Of a stretch of 64,000 bases of DNA, positions 1 through 12,464 are shown in pieces; positions within the stretch are counted from its first letter, which is position 1, and the number at the start of each line of letters is the position of its first letter. The stretch is from NCBI GenBank assembly GCA_963383645.1, contig OY726571.1:80311108-80375107 (forward strand), in the 5' to 3' direction. The notes under the pieces are model-generated. The model did no database searches. It saw only the letters and a list, made by a program, of their open reading frames with translations, and was not told the origin of the DNA. This DNA is from Muscardinus avellanarius (taxonomy: Eukaryota > Chordata > Mammalia > Rodentia > Gliridae). The position numbers and the translations under genes are program-made.

Positions 1-299
1 GAGCTGAAGCCCCGGGTGTCTTGCAGAAAGAACTGAGAAGGTTCTGCTGCTGTGCCGGGGGTGTGCCCCTCCGCACCTCCAGGCTCATCACAGACAATGG
101 AGAAGGGACACTCCTGGGCATATATGGGTGCTGGAGAAACGCAGCAAGTCCTCTACCTCTCCAAATGTGTCTACTGAGCCGAAGATGGGCCAGGCCAGGG
201 AAGAAAGCTGGCAGATGGGCAGATGCCCGCCCAGGAGCCCCCGCAGGGCACAGTGGCCAAGCCTCGCAGGGACTGCTGCCCCCAGAAAGACAGGAGCGC

Positions 300-545
300 A
301 GGCCTGGTGTGCGGGGGGAGGGGAGAGGCAGGTCCCGGGGTGCCGGGTCTAGCTAGGCCCAGCGCAGGCTGCAGGGGGGCAGGTGCTGGGCTCGCCCCGC
401 CCGCCCGCGCTCCGCGCGCACGCTGGCCCGTCCCCTCCCCGCCCCGGCGGCTGCGCGGGCACGTGGGCGCCGCTGTCAATCACGCGCAGACTGAGCTCCG
501 GCGGCGGGAGCGGAGGAGGCGGCGGCGGCGGCGGCGGCGGTGGAG
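300..545 (+). promoter_or_regulatory. NRSN1: CpG-rich, TATA-less promoter region of NRSN1
   Basis: This is the most GC- and CpG-rich stretch in the window. It holds GC-box-like runs (CCCCGCCCCGG at about 437-447), a perfect E-box CACGTG at 460-465, and no TATA box at a useful distance. It lies about 7.5 kb upstream of the first NRSN1 coding exon on the same strand, where a promoter and non-coding first exon would be expected. The E-box could bind USF, MYC or CLOCK-type factors; that is inferred from the motif alone. The transcription start cannot be placed from sequence, and part of this block may already be transcribed. Confidence 0.65.
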
Positions 546-615
546 ATGGGACCCCAGAGAGAGATCTGCGGCTAGGGCCGCACTTGCTCCACGGGTCAGG
601 GGATCGGAGGCGCAG
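470..615 (+). other. NRSN1: Probable non-coding first exon of NRSN1 (start uncertain)
   Basis: The GC-rich block ends at a good splice donor, CAG|GTAACT, with the intron starting at 616. The next suitable acceptor on this strand, TTCTTACAG ending at 8035, opens the NRSN1 coding exon, so this segment is the best candidate for the 5' leader exon. The left boundary is a guess because no initiator element stands out. Intermediate non-coding exons in the 7.4-kb intron are possible and would not be visible by eye. Confidence 0.45.
516..542 (+). repeat. (GGC)n trinucleotide repeat in the NRSN1 leader
   Basis: About eight uninterrupted GGC units lie inside the probable 5' UTR. CGG-type repeats in 5' leaders are polymorphic in many mammalian genes. 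Here the run is short and nothing suggests expansion. Confidence 0.85.
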
Positions 616-727
616 GTAACTCGTGTGGACCCCCGGGTGGGCTGCTTTCTGTGCTCCATTCGGTCTCCAGGGCGGCCTCGCTCTCTCCTTCCTCCATCCT
701 CATGAACAAATTAATCTCTTCTGTCTT

Positions 728-731
<4 letters not shown>

Positions 732-813
<82 letters not shown>
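732..813. repeat. Compound (TC)n(CA)n microsatellite
   Basis: About 36 bp of TC repeats pass directly into about 47 bp of CA repeats, starting about 115 bp after the probable first-exon donor. Such tracts can adopt triplex (TC) and Z-DNA (CA) structures. Their position near the NRSN1 promoter is the only reason to suspect function. Confidence 0.95.
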
Positions 814-815
<2 letters not shown>

Positions 816-3089
816 CATTCGTTCACGGTTATTATATGCACACAAGTCTCTACCAAAAACTATGAGTATTAAAATCCGTGGAAATTATGGTTATCCAACC
901 CCATAATTTGGGTAGTTAGTGGGTTGTGTTTATGTAAGAATTTGGGGATTGTACGGGCAAAAACTTCAGAGTTTCCTTCCTGGGAGACAAGAAAAGTTGT
1001 AGAATTAGGTACGCATACATTTTATGTATTTGGAGTTGGCAAATCCGAAGTGATTTGTTTTCCAGGCTGAATCGGACCAGCGCTGCCCTCCCTACACCTT
1101 GGCCATGTCCAGAGATGTTTGAGTGCTTTTTATGAGATTTCAAGACCTACTGCTTTGTGTTGTTAGAAAGGGACATTGGGGCGGGGAGCCGACCAAGGCT
1201 GGTGACCTCAGAGGAAACAGCTGGAACTGAACAGAATAATTGGTTCCTGGCTCTGTAGCAGAAATGTCTTCAGGACCTTGGAGAGCTCTTGGGATCCAGC
1301 CAGGCCCAGGCCTTTGGTGGAAGGCATGTGTGCAGTTTTTTTCAGACAAAATGGGAAGACAATAGATTAAAAAAAAAAAAAGAAAAAGGGACATTTAATT
1401 AAGAGAGACAAAAACAAGAACAAGAACCAGAGAGGATAAGAGGGAAAGAGGAGTTGGGAGAAGGGAGAGCAAGTAGTGGCTGTAGTTGATGCTTTCCTTT
1501 GCTGATCCAGAAGACTAATCACCTAATCACATCTGCTCAAACTTTGGAGGCAAGGTCCAAAAGAAGGTCCAGCCAGACTCTACATAGACTGACTCCTGGC
1601 AATGCTGAAAACAGCTTGTTAGATCTCTGCTAGGCTTACTCATCCTGAGTCTTTGGGTTATCCTGCAAATGAATGGGGCTCTGTTCACCAGAAAAAAAAA
1701 AAAAAAATTCTTAATGACCACTTAGAAAATATGGTCCCAGTTATTTTATTTCACAAGACTAGAGCAATGTAGGAAACCAACAGCTCTCTAACCAGCAAAG
1801 GCTTCCTGATTAAATTTTGCATGGGCACCTGCTTTTCTTAGCAGATGGAAAATAAAATGATCATGATAGGAAGAAAATGGATATAGGAGTAAAACTAAAC
1901 CTAATGAGTAAATTATCTGAAGAGTCTTACTAAGGGTATTATGCATATAAACATTTCAGAAGACACATTGACTATAGGACTCATTTATTTTACAATATCA
2001 TGAAACAAGCCCCATAAAAAAATCAATTCTAGAGTATCTAAGAAGCAAGGAATCTTTTTATTTAGAATGTATGGATTATCTAGTTGATATTATTAACTAC
2101 ATAAATTATAGTTACATCAATATAAGAATAATATGTGTATAGTTTGTTATAATTTAGAAAGCCCTTTTGGGATGTCTAAAACTATCAAGGGGGCCCAAAG
2201 TTATTAAAGAGGTTAGACTTCTTTTTTAAAGCTGCCTCTAGTCTTGAACAATAAGTTCTTTGTCAGTGTTTCTGTGAATATGAAAATGATTTTATAAGTT
2301 ATATGAGTGGATTATAAAATTTAAATTTTAACCTAGATCACATCTGCAGAGATATTTATTCTTAAATAGGATTGAAGAATGCACTGCTAAATAAGAAAAG
2401 TCAAGGAGAAAACAACCAGCCAAGGGGGAGGAAGACTTCAAAGGTAAGACTCAACCCTTAGGTACAAATTAATAAGCATCTTGTGTTCTAAATGCAGATG
2501 AAGATGAGATTTAAAAAGAGGATGTGAGTTATATTTATTTCCTCATTTTGGCTTTGGACTTTATGTGCCTTACTAAAAATATGTATCTTGAGGGATTAAA
2601 GGAACTAGTAATGAGTGAGGTAATTACACATCATTACATGTCTTTTATCAATTATAGAAGAGACTACCTAGCCACTGACGTGGTCTGTTAAAAAGCTCAT
2701 AATACAGAACCATGATCTCTGTGACTAGAAAAGTAAAATATCTCTGAAACGACCCATTGGTAGAAATACATTTTAAGTCTCAAGGTCATGCTGATATAAT
2801 TCCACAGTGCCTGATTTGAAAGTGAAAGAGCTGTGAGCAAGCGGCCATGCCTTCCTGCAGCCACTGTGCATCTGAAGGAGTCTTTTAAGTGGATTGACCT
2901 TTGGATTTGGTTTTGGATAAGTGTTCTAATGGTCTATGTGCCTATACCTTGTCTCTTGCAGCACTGGTCCTGTGCAAAATGGCTCTAATGGGAACTTCAC
3001 ACTCATTATCTCAGAATTACTTTGAGGAAAAGAGAAGCAGTAAGAACAATGCAGTGATATTTCAAAGTACATAAATAGAGTGAGGCCTG

Positions 3090-3210
3090 TGCCTGGCCTC
3101 ACACTGACTCACACATGGAGCCTTGGGAAAACACTCATCCTTTCTGTGCCTCAATTTGCTGCGTCTTCTCTCAAGGAGACCATGAAGACAAATAATGTAA
3201 TGTCTGTCTG
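3090..3210 (+). repeat. MIR-like ancient SINE fragment
   Basis: The order 'ctcatcctttctgtgcctcaa...' followed by a purine-rich stretch matches the middle of the mammal-wide MIR consensus, strongly diverged. Ends are approximate. Confidence 0.45.
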
Positions 3211-3961
3211 AGATGTTCTTAGAGTTTCATGAGGCATAAATACTTATTTCGGTTTTCATGGAGATGAGAATTTTTAAAGTAAAATGAAGGGTAACTGCAT
3301 CTATTAGACCAAAATTCAAATTTCCAGCAAATTGATATAACAGCACATCGGTACATCTGGCAATCACAGCACGATGTATGTGGGTTTGTTTGCCTAATAA
3401 AGGGGAGATTCAAGGGACTTTTAGCATCCATATTCTCCCCTGCTGTAAATAGCTCTTTATGATACCCATTGTGTTTTATTTATTGCTTCACAAGAGTGTC
3501 TCCTTCCAACCCAAGCATCCGTTAAAGGCATGCTGTGCCCAGCTCAGCATCGTAACCATTATCTCACAGGTGCCTGGCACACAGGTAATGCTGTAAAACA
3601 CTGAAAGCAGGAAGGAGTAATAAAAAATGAAGGACAATTCAGACCATCACCCACATCAACCCACTGCAAACTCTGTGCCAGGAAGTTTCAGAGTATCAGA
3701 GATTAAGGTGGAAACGAGGACAGAAGTCCCTTCCCTCATGGATCTCATAGTCAATCACGTGTGCAGTCCATCACAAAAAATACAACCATACCAGGAAGAC
3801 CAGGCAACAACAAGTGCTATGAAGAGAAACAGGAGGACAGAGGACAATGAAGTGTCGATATTTAGATAGGTTGCTTATAGGAAGCCTCCCCAAAGAATTT
3901 AGCTCTCTTCCAGTATGCTGTTCTTTCTCTGGTGCCAGGGATATAAGAGATGTGCTGTTTC

Positions 3962-4007
3962 ACTAATAATATTCACTTGTACACTAAGTGAATATTCAGT
4001 TATTAGT
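3962..4007. repeat. Imperfect inverted repeat (hairpin)
   Basis: The left arm at 3962-3978 (ACTAATAATATTCACTT) is the reverse complement of the right arm at 3986-4007 except for a five-base insertion in the right arm. A spacer of seven bases separates the arms. It could be the joined ends of a small DNA-transposon remnant or simply an AT-rich palindrome. Confidence 0.7.
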
Positions 4008-4451
4008 ATAAGTGAGTTATATGTGTAAGTGACTGTTCATGCATGCTATCGGTAACGTTGCTATAGACAAATAATAACAAGAAGAAAATGATGAGTGAAT
4101 CCTCATTTATCAGCGCCTGGAATGTCCCTCTTCACAGACCAAAGGACCCCACATGAATATAGCTGGTGCTCATCACGATTCCAAGTGGTTGGGAAAGATG
4201 CAACAGGATCCATTAGAGTATTTATAAAATTCTAGAAATATGTCCATTCTCCTCTCTATGTGTGTATCTCCTGGGATGCCAAGGCTTCCTTTAAAGACAA
4301 GAGCCCTCTACAACATTGACGCCCATTTCTAGTCATAGATATGACATTAGTCTTGCAGCTGCTGCTACTTCAGCTATTAAAATACAAACGTCAGGACTCT
4401 AACGAAATCTTGCTGGGAAAGCAAATGTTGATGCAAGCATAAAAGCCTTTG

Positions 4452-4661
4452 CAAGGCTGAACACAGTAGTGCATGCCTGTAATCCCAGTACTTGGAAGGC
4501 TAAGACAGGAGGATGGCAGGCTCAAGGACAGCCTCAGAAACTCAGCGAGGCTCTCAACAACTTATGGGACCCTGTTTCAAAATTAAGAATAAAATTGGTT
4601 TGGGGGTATAGATCAGAGGTAGAATACCCTGGAGTTCAAGCCCTAGTACCAAAAAAAGGCC
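4452..4661 (+). mobile_element. Squirrel-type B1-dID SINE, full length
   Basis: The left half carries the Alu/B1-like 'tgcctgtaatcccagtacttgg' to 'gacaggaggat' block. The right half is ID-like ('ggggtatagatcagaggtagaat...ccctagtacc'), followed by a short A-rich tail. Many mutations from the cleaner copies at 53.6 and 63 kb suggest an older insertion. Confidence 0.85.
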
Positions 4662-6143
4662 TTTGAAAGCCCTCATTTCTTTTTCAATCTGAGTTTACTG
4701 AATATCAGTTAATAGTTGCCAGCTTTTAAACTGACTTTCTTTCAGGTCTTTTCTGTAAGACTTGAGTCAACCAAGTAGATTCCAAGACACTGTACCATTC
4801 TCTCTACTGGGACCAAAAAAAAAAAAAAATACTGGCTTCTCTACAAGTCAGGTAATTGTTGAGGTTTTTGTAGGTCCAAAATCTCCACTCAAACATGTTA
4901 AGTTTTAAACCTGTGCCCTTCCATGCAGTGATTCTCATTCAGAAGTAAATCCCAACTAGTTATATCTTTGGTAAAATGTATGATCTCTCTCAGACTCCCA
5001 GGGACTACTATTTTAGGCAACATACATAATAGCAAAGTAATGCATTAAAGAAAATACACATTCCATCTACTTAATAGCAAGTAACTGACCTAACTAGTAG
5101 GTTACAATCTCCTTTAAATTGAAGTATTTGGGACTGACAGTCAAGGAGGGTATAAAAAATGGTGGTAAATCTATAAACCCAATTCTTTGTCCAACAAAAA
5201 GGAGTTGACTCATTCTGTGTGTTTGTAGCCAAAATATCCTAGAAAACTACATCTGGAAGGAAAGTAAGGTTAATCACATACAAACATCTTCTTTAAAGAC
5301 AATGAAACCAGAGCCCAGAGAGGTTAATGAACTTGTCAGATTGCTCATGGCCAATCAGCTGCAGTTCAGAAATTGGCATTCAAGTCTGTTCTCTGCTCTG
5401 TGTGGTAAGAATACAGCGCAGACCCTTGTCCATGCTTTGTGTTCTTGGAGGAGAAAGTGGAGCTCATGAAGATCCTCTTCTGGAAGGTGTCCGACATCCC
5501 TGAAACGCCACTCAGACTGAATGGAGAGGTTCAGGCTCAAAAACATTTGTTTTATTATCCTTTGTATCCCTCTTATGATTTCACCTATGTTGTCTTCAAC
5601 AAAGTCATACTATAAGTCTCATTAAGTAGAAACATATAACCTGACATGCTAGAAACAGGCATCCTGCTCCATCCTGAGAAAGAACAACTGTGCATCTGAG
5701 GAGAAAAACTCTCACTGTTGCTGTGAGAGACTTTTTATCATATCTGGTTTTGTTCTTTGTTAAAGCTCCTGATGCTCTATAGAAACCCTGAAACCTATGT
5801 ATTTAGATGAGTTGGTTCTGACTGTGCAAGTATGTGATTCAGTTTGTGCTCCTGCAGGTTATGTTCTAGTCTCTTGTCTCTGCCCTGACTCACAAGTTAA
5901 CCTTTACCACGATGATTTCCTATGCTGCAGTTTCCTCAGTGACACAGTAGAGTTACTAATGCTCATCCCATCTCCCTTTGACTGAATTCTTTATTAGAAG
6001 AATTCCTTAGTACAATGCTTTTATAATTATTCTACTCACATATCAGTGGTAACCAGCTCTTGTTAATCATCATCATTGTATAAGCATTAAATAAAAAGTA
6101 CTGAAGAGATCATCCTAGCATGTAAAAGATGAAAACCACATAA

Positions 6144-6342
6144 GATTTTTTTTTTGTACAGGGGGTTAAACCTGGACCATTCTACCTCTGAGATATACCT
6201 CCCTACCCTATTGTGTTTTTTTACACAGTCTCAGTAAGTTGCTGAGGGCCTCACTAAATTACTGAGTCTAACCTCGAACCTGTAATTCTGTCTCACCCTT
6301 CCAAGTACTGGGATTATAGGCAAGTACTGTGTGCCAGGCATA
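6144..6342 (-). mobile_element. B1-dID SINE, reverse orientation
   Basis: A T-rich run (the reversed tail) is followed by the reversed ID-like part ('ctacctctgagatatacc') and the reversed B1-like part ('cttccaagtactgggattatagg'). It is diverged but nearly full length. Confidence 0.85.
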
Positions 6343-7424
6343 ACATTTCTTTTGATCCATCAGACTTTGCTGCTCTCATCAAGCAAAGAACATTGTAAAA
6401 TCTTGACTTTTTATGAAATAATATCCTTTGAAATATTTAAAAGTAAAAAAGGTCTTGTTTTTGCCTCCTCTGCACTGTCCTGGGGATTTCTTTAGTTGTC
6501 AGCTATGCCTGGAACAAAGAGATGGCCCAGACATTAGATGTAATTTTAACCAATAGTTAAAAATATGAGGCAATTGTGGCTATCAGTACTACATACCTGT
6601 ATTATTCTTACAAGAACAAGGCCATATCTCTCCAAATTTGACTCTTTTTTCTCACCAAAGCCCACTTGTGGCTAGGACACATTCACATGGTGTTCTTATG
6701 GGTCTTCTTCATGCCCATGGGACAGAGTAATGCTAACGTCCCCAGATTGTCCCGTGATCTGTCCAACCAAACTAGTGGCCACACACATAGCCATTGATAG
6801 AACTATAATGGTTTTCTCATATCAATAAGCTTTACTAAATGATAATCATTGGAAACATTTAGTATGTCTTTGTTGGCCTAGATTATAGCACAGTCCAGGT
6901 TTCCCCTAAGAACACTTTTTACCATGAAAAATAACCCAGATTATGTCCATACAAGGAAAACAATCTAAAGGACCATTCCAATATACAAACAAATATAGCT
7001 CAATTTCAACTACACATTTATCCGCTTATGTAGATATCAGAAAGCCAAAGGACAGAAGATAACTGAAATTCAGTTATCCTCAGAGAATTCACTGACTCAA
7101 AGTTATGCCCTTCAGTAATTACTTCTTTTTCAACATGAATTATTAATCAAATTCATATTAATGCCTCTCTCCAAGGGTACAGTTAGTTCAAATTAAGTTG
7201 AAATTTCCATCTTAAAAAGGTAGAATCCCAAGCAGCCCACCCCTGGTAGTTTCACTTAACAATTCTCTGAATTGTTATTTATACTATAGACTTTGTAGAA
7301 AGTAATAAAAGGCTCTATCTAGCCTTTATATGACACTCTAGCCACCTGCATGGACAGATGTAACCACAAATAATGATGGAACGATGTGGTGTTAGAGTTA
7401 GTGAGGTGTAAATTATTGGCCAAG

Positions 7425-7930
7425 CCCTTTGCGATTAATAAAGCATGAATGTAAGTTGCCCGGCAGCTTTTTAATAAAGCTTTGGTACAACCTGACAATC
7501 AGTTAAAACGTCAGAGGGAAATACTCGATATTTGAAGCAAATTTCACACCGCTAAGAGTAATGCCATATAGATCCCACAAGAGGACACCGCTAAAAATCT
7601 GAGAAGACAGTCCCAGACAGATTCCATCAGTGGCAAATGAGAGCACCTGCCTAATTCTTTAACATGTAAGTGTGAAAACTACTGGGTTCCAAGAGATTAA
7701 AGATTTCCTGTCCAGGAAATGAAGATCTCAGCTCCTTTGCCACCATTTCTCATGTGTCTCGTGCTCAAATTTGTGCATAATTTAAGTAACCCATGCTGTT
7801 GCATCAGGTTTCACGGATGGAGAACCAGCTCTAATCATTGATTATTGGGGGCAATTTTGCATTCAGTACAAAAGAAGAGCAGCTTATAAGGAAGACAGGC
7901 TGTTATAAGCGCTATTTCTCTTGAGAAAAG
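7425..7930. promoter_or_regulatory. Repeat-free block with homeodomain-like motifs upstream of the NRSN1 coding exon
   Basis: No interspersed repeat is visible here. The block is rich in TTAAT and ATTA-type motifs (for example AATCATTGATTATTG near 7834-7848) and lies 0.1-0.6 kb before the coding exon. It looks like candidate conserved non-coding sequence, but conservation cannot be seen in one sequence. Treat as speculative. Confidence 0.2.
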
Positions 7931-8044
7931 AGCCTTGTTCAATAGGTTGGCATTACTCAGCCTGGTTCTCAACTCCAGTATGTCTTCCATCTGGAGGCCA
8001 AAGCTTGCGCTGACATGTGGATGTTGTTCTTACAGCTGGCAAGT

Positions 8045-8233
8045 ATGAGTTCCTGCAGCTACGCCTGTGGGTCTGCCCAAGGGCAGGCTGCCAGTGAGAC
8101 TGGACACCAGCGCTATGGGGTGCGCTCCTACCTGCACCAGTTTTATGAGGACTGCACCGCTTCCATCTGGGAGTATGAGGACGATTTCCAGATCCAGAGA
8201 TCACCCAACAGGTGGAGCTCAGTGTTCTGGAAG
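8045..8233 (+). CDS. NRSN1: Neurensin-1, first coding exon (residues 1-63)
   Basis: Neurensin-1 is a neuronal vesicle membrane protein, linked to neurite growth and vesicle transport along microtubules. The exon starts at 8036 after the acceptor TTCTTACAG, has a nine-base leader segment, then ATG at 8045. An in-frame ATG at 8015 lies in the intron. The coding part gives 63 residues: a Cys- and Ser-rich start (MSSCS), then the characteristic family block with QRYGVRSYLHQFYEDC and the acidic EYEDDFQIQR stretch, ending VFWK before the first membrane span. The donor is AAG|GTAAAG, phase 0, and joins to the exon at 17602. I recognise the family from this block and from the matching total length of 195 residues. 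No frameshift or internal stop is present. Confidence 0.96.
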
Positions 8234-8704
8234 GTAAAGAAAGAACAGGTGCTTAACTCAGGCAATGGGGAAAGATGGGGCAAGGTAAATACTTGGCTGT
8301 AGAGAACTGGTCCCTCTCTGTGTGCATCACTCCAAGTGACACGAAATGCATCTTTCTTCCCCTTCCAAAATAGAATATAAACCTGGGGCCAGAAAAAGCC
8401 TCTAAGCCCAGCCTAAGTGTTGATGGGCAGCTTAAATATAAGTAGGTGCAATTGCCATGGTAATTATTACTACTGCTATTATTAATGTGCCACTAAATTC
8501 ACTAACTGGGAAGCCATCCATAGGCAAATTATACTTTATCTGTCTCCTTTACAGACTGGGTAAGTATCATTTGACAAATTGCAACAATTATTTTAAAAAT
8601 AGGTACTTAGAGAGAGATAATGCCGAGACATGGTACAGTGGTCAGAATACCAGCTCTGCCTCTACCACATATGTGGTCGTGAGGCACTCTGAGAAGCCTC
8701 CCTA

Positions 8705-9900
8705 GTGTTTTCAGTCTTTCAACAGATAACTAGTGAGTACCCACTGTGTGCCAAGAGGGTTTGAAGTGCTGGAAATCCAGGTGGTAAACAGGAGACACAA
8801 AAACCCTGCCTGCATGAAGCTTACACTCTGCCACAGGATACTGCCAAAGAGGTAAAGCCCATAATAGAATGTCAAGTAGACCAGGACCAGGAGGAGAAAG
8901 AAGTCAGGATAGGGAGCCAGAGTGCTGGAGACTGACATTTAGGTGTGTGGATGGTAGAAAGCCTTTTAGCAGAGATGAAATCCGAGCAAATGCCAGTAGG
9001 AGCTGAGGAAACAGACCATGATATTATCTAGCTGAAGGTTATAGCAGGCTGGGGAAAGAGAAAGTCCAGAAGGTCTGAATGGAGGGAAGAGATCCAGCCT
9101 GGATGGAGTGGAATGAGAAAGGGTACAGGTAATGAATTCAGCCAAATAACAGGTCACAGGTGATTTATGGAGAGTCTATAGAAGGTAGTAAAGAGGAGTT
9201 GGGCTTTTACTTCAACAGACAAGGGAAACCACCTGAAGGTGTTAAGCAGAGGCGTGACACATCAGGCTAATATTTTAACAAGGTCCTTCTGGCTACTGTA
9301 TGGAAAGCACAGAATGCATGGGTGGGCAAAAGTAGAAGCTGACAGGTTAACTAGAGACCATGAAAGCACCCAGTCAAGAGAAGGATTAGCCTGGTGTTAG
9401 CAGAGATGGGGGAAAAGTAGTCCAATTTAGCATAAAGTCTGAAGAGCCAGCTCTGAGGGCATGTTAATGAGTTAGATGTGGGATATGAGAAAAAGAAGAG
9501 TCCAGCATGACCCTGGACTTGCAGCCTGAGCTGTGTGGAAATGGTGTTACAATCTAATACCAGGATACTAAAAGGAAGAGGGATGCAGGTGATCCAGGAG
9601 TTTGACTTGGAACATGTTAAACTGAAGATGCCTACTAGACATCTGAGCAGAAATCTCTAGTGGTCATCTCAATGTGCCAGTCTATAGCTCGTGGACGGGG
9701 AGTCATTGGCACATAGCATGCAGAGAACATACAAGACTAGCTGAGGTCACCTAGGTAGAGAACATGGGCATAGAAGAGAGAGGGCCTGAGAGATTTCCAC
9801 TTTAGAAATGGAAGAGGAGGAGGATTCAGGATGCGATTCCGGAGGAACCTAAGGGCTTCTCCAGCTCAGACTCTGGAGGGAGTTTATCCAACATTTTTGA
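8705..9900 (+). repeat. Ancient mammal-wide dispersed repeat (class not assigned)
   Basis: The series includes 'gagtacccactgtgtgcca', 'catgaagcttacactctg', 'ttctggctactgta' and 'acatgttaaactgaagatg', in that order. I recognise it as a common diverged repeat of mammalian genomes, but I am not sure of its family name. Open frames inside it are accidental. Confidence 0.45.
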
Positions 9901-9959
9901 CATTTACATAAACTTGCAATTCATTGATGGATACATTGTGGTGATACAGCATCACAAGA

Positions 9960-10165
9960 GACTGAACATGGATTCTAACCTCAGATGACATGGGTTCAAA
10001 TCCCAGCTCTTTCCATTTCTAGCTCTGTGACTGTAGGCCTCTAACAGTGATACTTATAATACCTAACTCATAAACATGGTGAGAATTAAATAAGATCATA
10101 TTTACAAAGATCTTAAGACAGTGACTGTTGTATACTCATTAAGCATTAGCTATGGTAGCTACTAT
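9960..10165 (+). mobile_element. MIR element
   Basis: It follows the MIR consensus: 'tgggttcaaatcccagctct', then 'agctctgtgactgtagg', then 'taatacctaactcat...gagaattaaataa' and the tail region. It is diverged but nearly complete. Confidence 0.75.
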
Positions 10166-11774
10166 TACTGTATACTGTATTGAAACACCAAATTCTGAAA
10201 TATATATATATTATATATTATATATATCACTGGAAATCTAGTTAATAAATGAAGTATTGGGAAACATAGGTGTCAACATTGATTACCCAAGACCTTTACT
10301 AATTCAAAATCATGCTATTATCATAGTCTTTGGGTTAGAATTAGTCAAGTCAGTACCCCTTGTACTGTAGAAATCTCCCCTCTGATGAACCTTTATTGGC
10401 CTAGCCCAAAGAAATGCATAACCAAGTTTGGCACATCTTATATTTAAATATATATTTTGACAGCTCTATTGTGCCCATATCCTTAAATGCCACTGACATA
10501 CAGAATATTATAGGCATTCCTATAGGTCCAAAGCACTGTAATTATGTGATTTGTGAAGCTGAAACCCCATCAAATAACACATAGGTATGGAATAAAAATA
10601 AAGGACTCACAGTAAATTATTAACCCAGTTCAGATTTTAGTATTTTCTACTCCCTTCTCCCTTCTATTTTATGCAAGCAAGATCCAAAGATATTTATTCT
10701 CTGCTGTGCTATGGCTTCTTCAGAGGAAAAACAGGCCAAAGTTCATGGCCTCATAGAGATTGAATTCCGGCCAAATCCAAGACCCAGATTCATATCCTAA
10801 ATACTGGAAGCCTAGTGTCAACCAGCTTAAGCTAAGGACACACTGTGTTAGAGACCTCATGTCTGTCCAGAGAAGAAGCCAATATTCCCTGGTTCACCCC
10901 CTCCCCTCAGGGAATGAGTTCATTCCAAGGGGCATGAAGCGATTTCTTCCAATACAAAAAGGGAAGCAGCTATGCACACCTCTATCATGTTCCTTTTCAA
11001 TGTTCTTTCTTTCCTTTGAATATCACCTGCAGGTGGTTCGAGTTGCAGGTGGGCCTCTCCTTGGGAGGTGTGCTCACAACACAACACCGTGTTAGGATCT
11101 GCCCTTGAGTGCCTTCCTGAGCAGGAGGCCACAGGAAGAGCATAATGATAACGAGATTTCATGTGGGTCTCAGTGATAACCTTTGCTCTATTGCCTGCAT
11201 AGACATCATCTCACGGGAGTATTTTTTAATATGTCCAGCAGTGGCACTGGAATACACTATAAGAATAGGCAAGATGTATTCTTCACCCTCCGATTCAACT
11301 CTTGACCTGAAGGAATTCAAATGTGCATAGACTGTTACAATGCAATATGCTAGATGCTCCCCTCAAAGTAGTCATGGTACTTATTGGGAGCACAGGTTTT
11401 GAGGACAGGGAGGAGTGTCTATCTGATGCAACCTGGAGCAGATGTGGCCCCACAGAGGGGAGCCCCCCTTGTGCAGAGGCAGAAGCAGGACACCCCAGCA
11501 GAAAGGAACATATTTCATTTCTAAGTAGTGAGGGAATGGGCACACTCAGGACTGTAGGTAGTTCAGTATGGTGGAGTAAATGTCTAATTCAGAGAGGGGG
11601 GTGCAGAGGGAATAGGAAGTGCATTATGAGCCAGAGCCCAGAAGACCTGAAAGGTTGTACACTAAATATGTCTCCAAAACCTCTCCACTTGACTCAGTGA
11701 GGCTAAATTTAGGCTTTTCTGGGAGGGGAGGGAGTGTCACACAATCTGGTGTAAGCATATGCATGCATGCACAT

Positions 11775-11776
<2 letters not shown>

Positions 11777-11811
<35 letters not shown>
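11777..11811. repeat. (AC)n microsatellite
   Basis: A perfect run of about 17 AC units sits in NRSN1 intron 2. Confidence 0.95.
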
Positions 11812-11815
<4 letters not shown>

Positions 11816-11971
11816 CAATTCGCGGTACCTCAAAGGTCCTAGGTTGCTGCATGGCTGCCTCGGCCACTCCCAGTTTACCCAGTGCCTGCAATATTTCCAT
11901 CTTCAAAACTGTCTAATGAATTCCCTGGACCCTCTGCCACCATTGCTACTGCTCAAGAATTAGTTGTGGAT

Positions 11972-12168
11972 TTTTGTTTGTTTTTGTTGTGATGGGTGTC
12001 AAACAGAGGCATTCTACCTCTGAGCTATACCCCCAACCTACTTTTTTCAGTAGGGTCCCACTAAGCTGCTGAGGGCCTCTCTAAGTTGCTGAAGCTGGCT
12101 TCAAACCTGCAATCCTCCTGTCTCAGGCTCCCAAGTACTGAGATTACAAGTGTGCACCACCATGCCCT
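11972..12168 (-). mobile_element. B1-dID SINE, reverse orientation
   Basis: The reversed ID-like part ('cattctacctctgagctatacc') is followed by 'ctaagctgctgagggcctc' and the reversed B1-like 'ctcccaagtactgagattac...caccaccatgcc'. Confidence 0.88.
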
Positions 12169-12464
12169 CTATGGGTTTGTTTTCTTATCCTTGCAGTTGC
12201 CCTTGACTATGGCTGTTGCCACGTGATTGTCTACACAGCAGACAGCCTCCAGTACAGGTCTTGAACCAGTATTCTCACTCCCAGTCCTTCTGTCCTTACC
12301 TTGGGTCTGTCCTTCTTACCTTTCCTGGGGAATCTCAGAGAACATTCATAGTGATGTCCCTCATGCCTTGTATCCCTCTCTCTTCTCAAGGTTAACCTCC
12401 TTCTCTCCAGTTTTTCCCTGGCTAGTCTAGAGTGTAGACTTGTGTCTTGGATTTCTCCTCAAAG

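Larger units (their letters stand above)
616..8035 (+). other. NRSN1: NRSN1 intron 1 (deduced)
   Basis: This runs from the candidate donor at 616 to the acceptor AG at 8034-8035. It holds the TC/CA microsatellite at its 5' end, two SINEs, a MIR-like fragment, an imperfect hairpin near 4 kb and otherwise AT-rich single-copy-looking sequence. Open frames are short and show no coding character. No other exon was recognised. Confidence 0.5.

Noticed and set aside
1..300. Open frames at the left edge as an upstream protein-coding exon
   Set aside because: No splice sites or homology; the sequence grades into the CpG-rich promoter.
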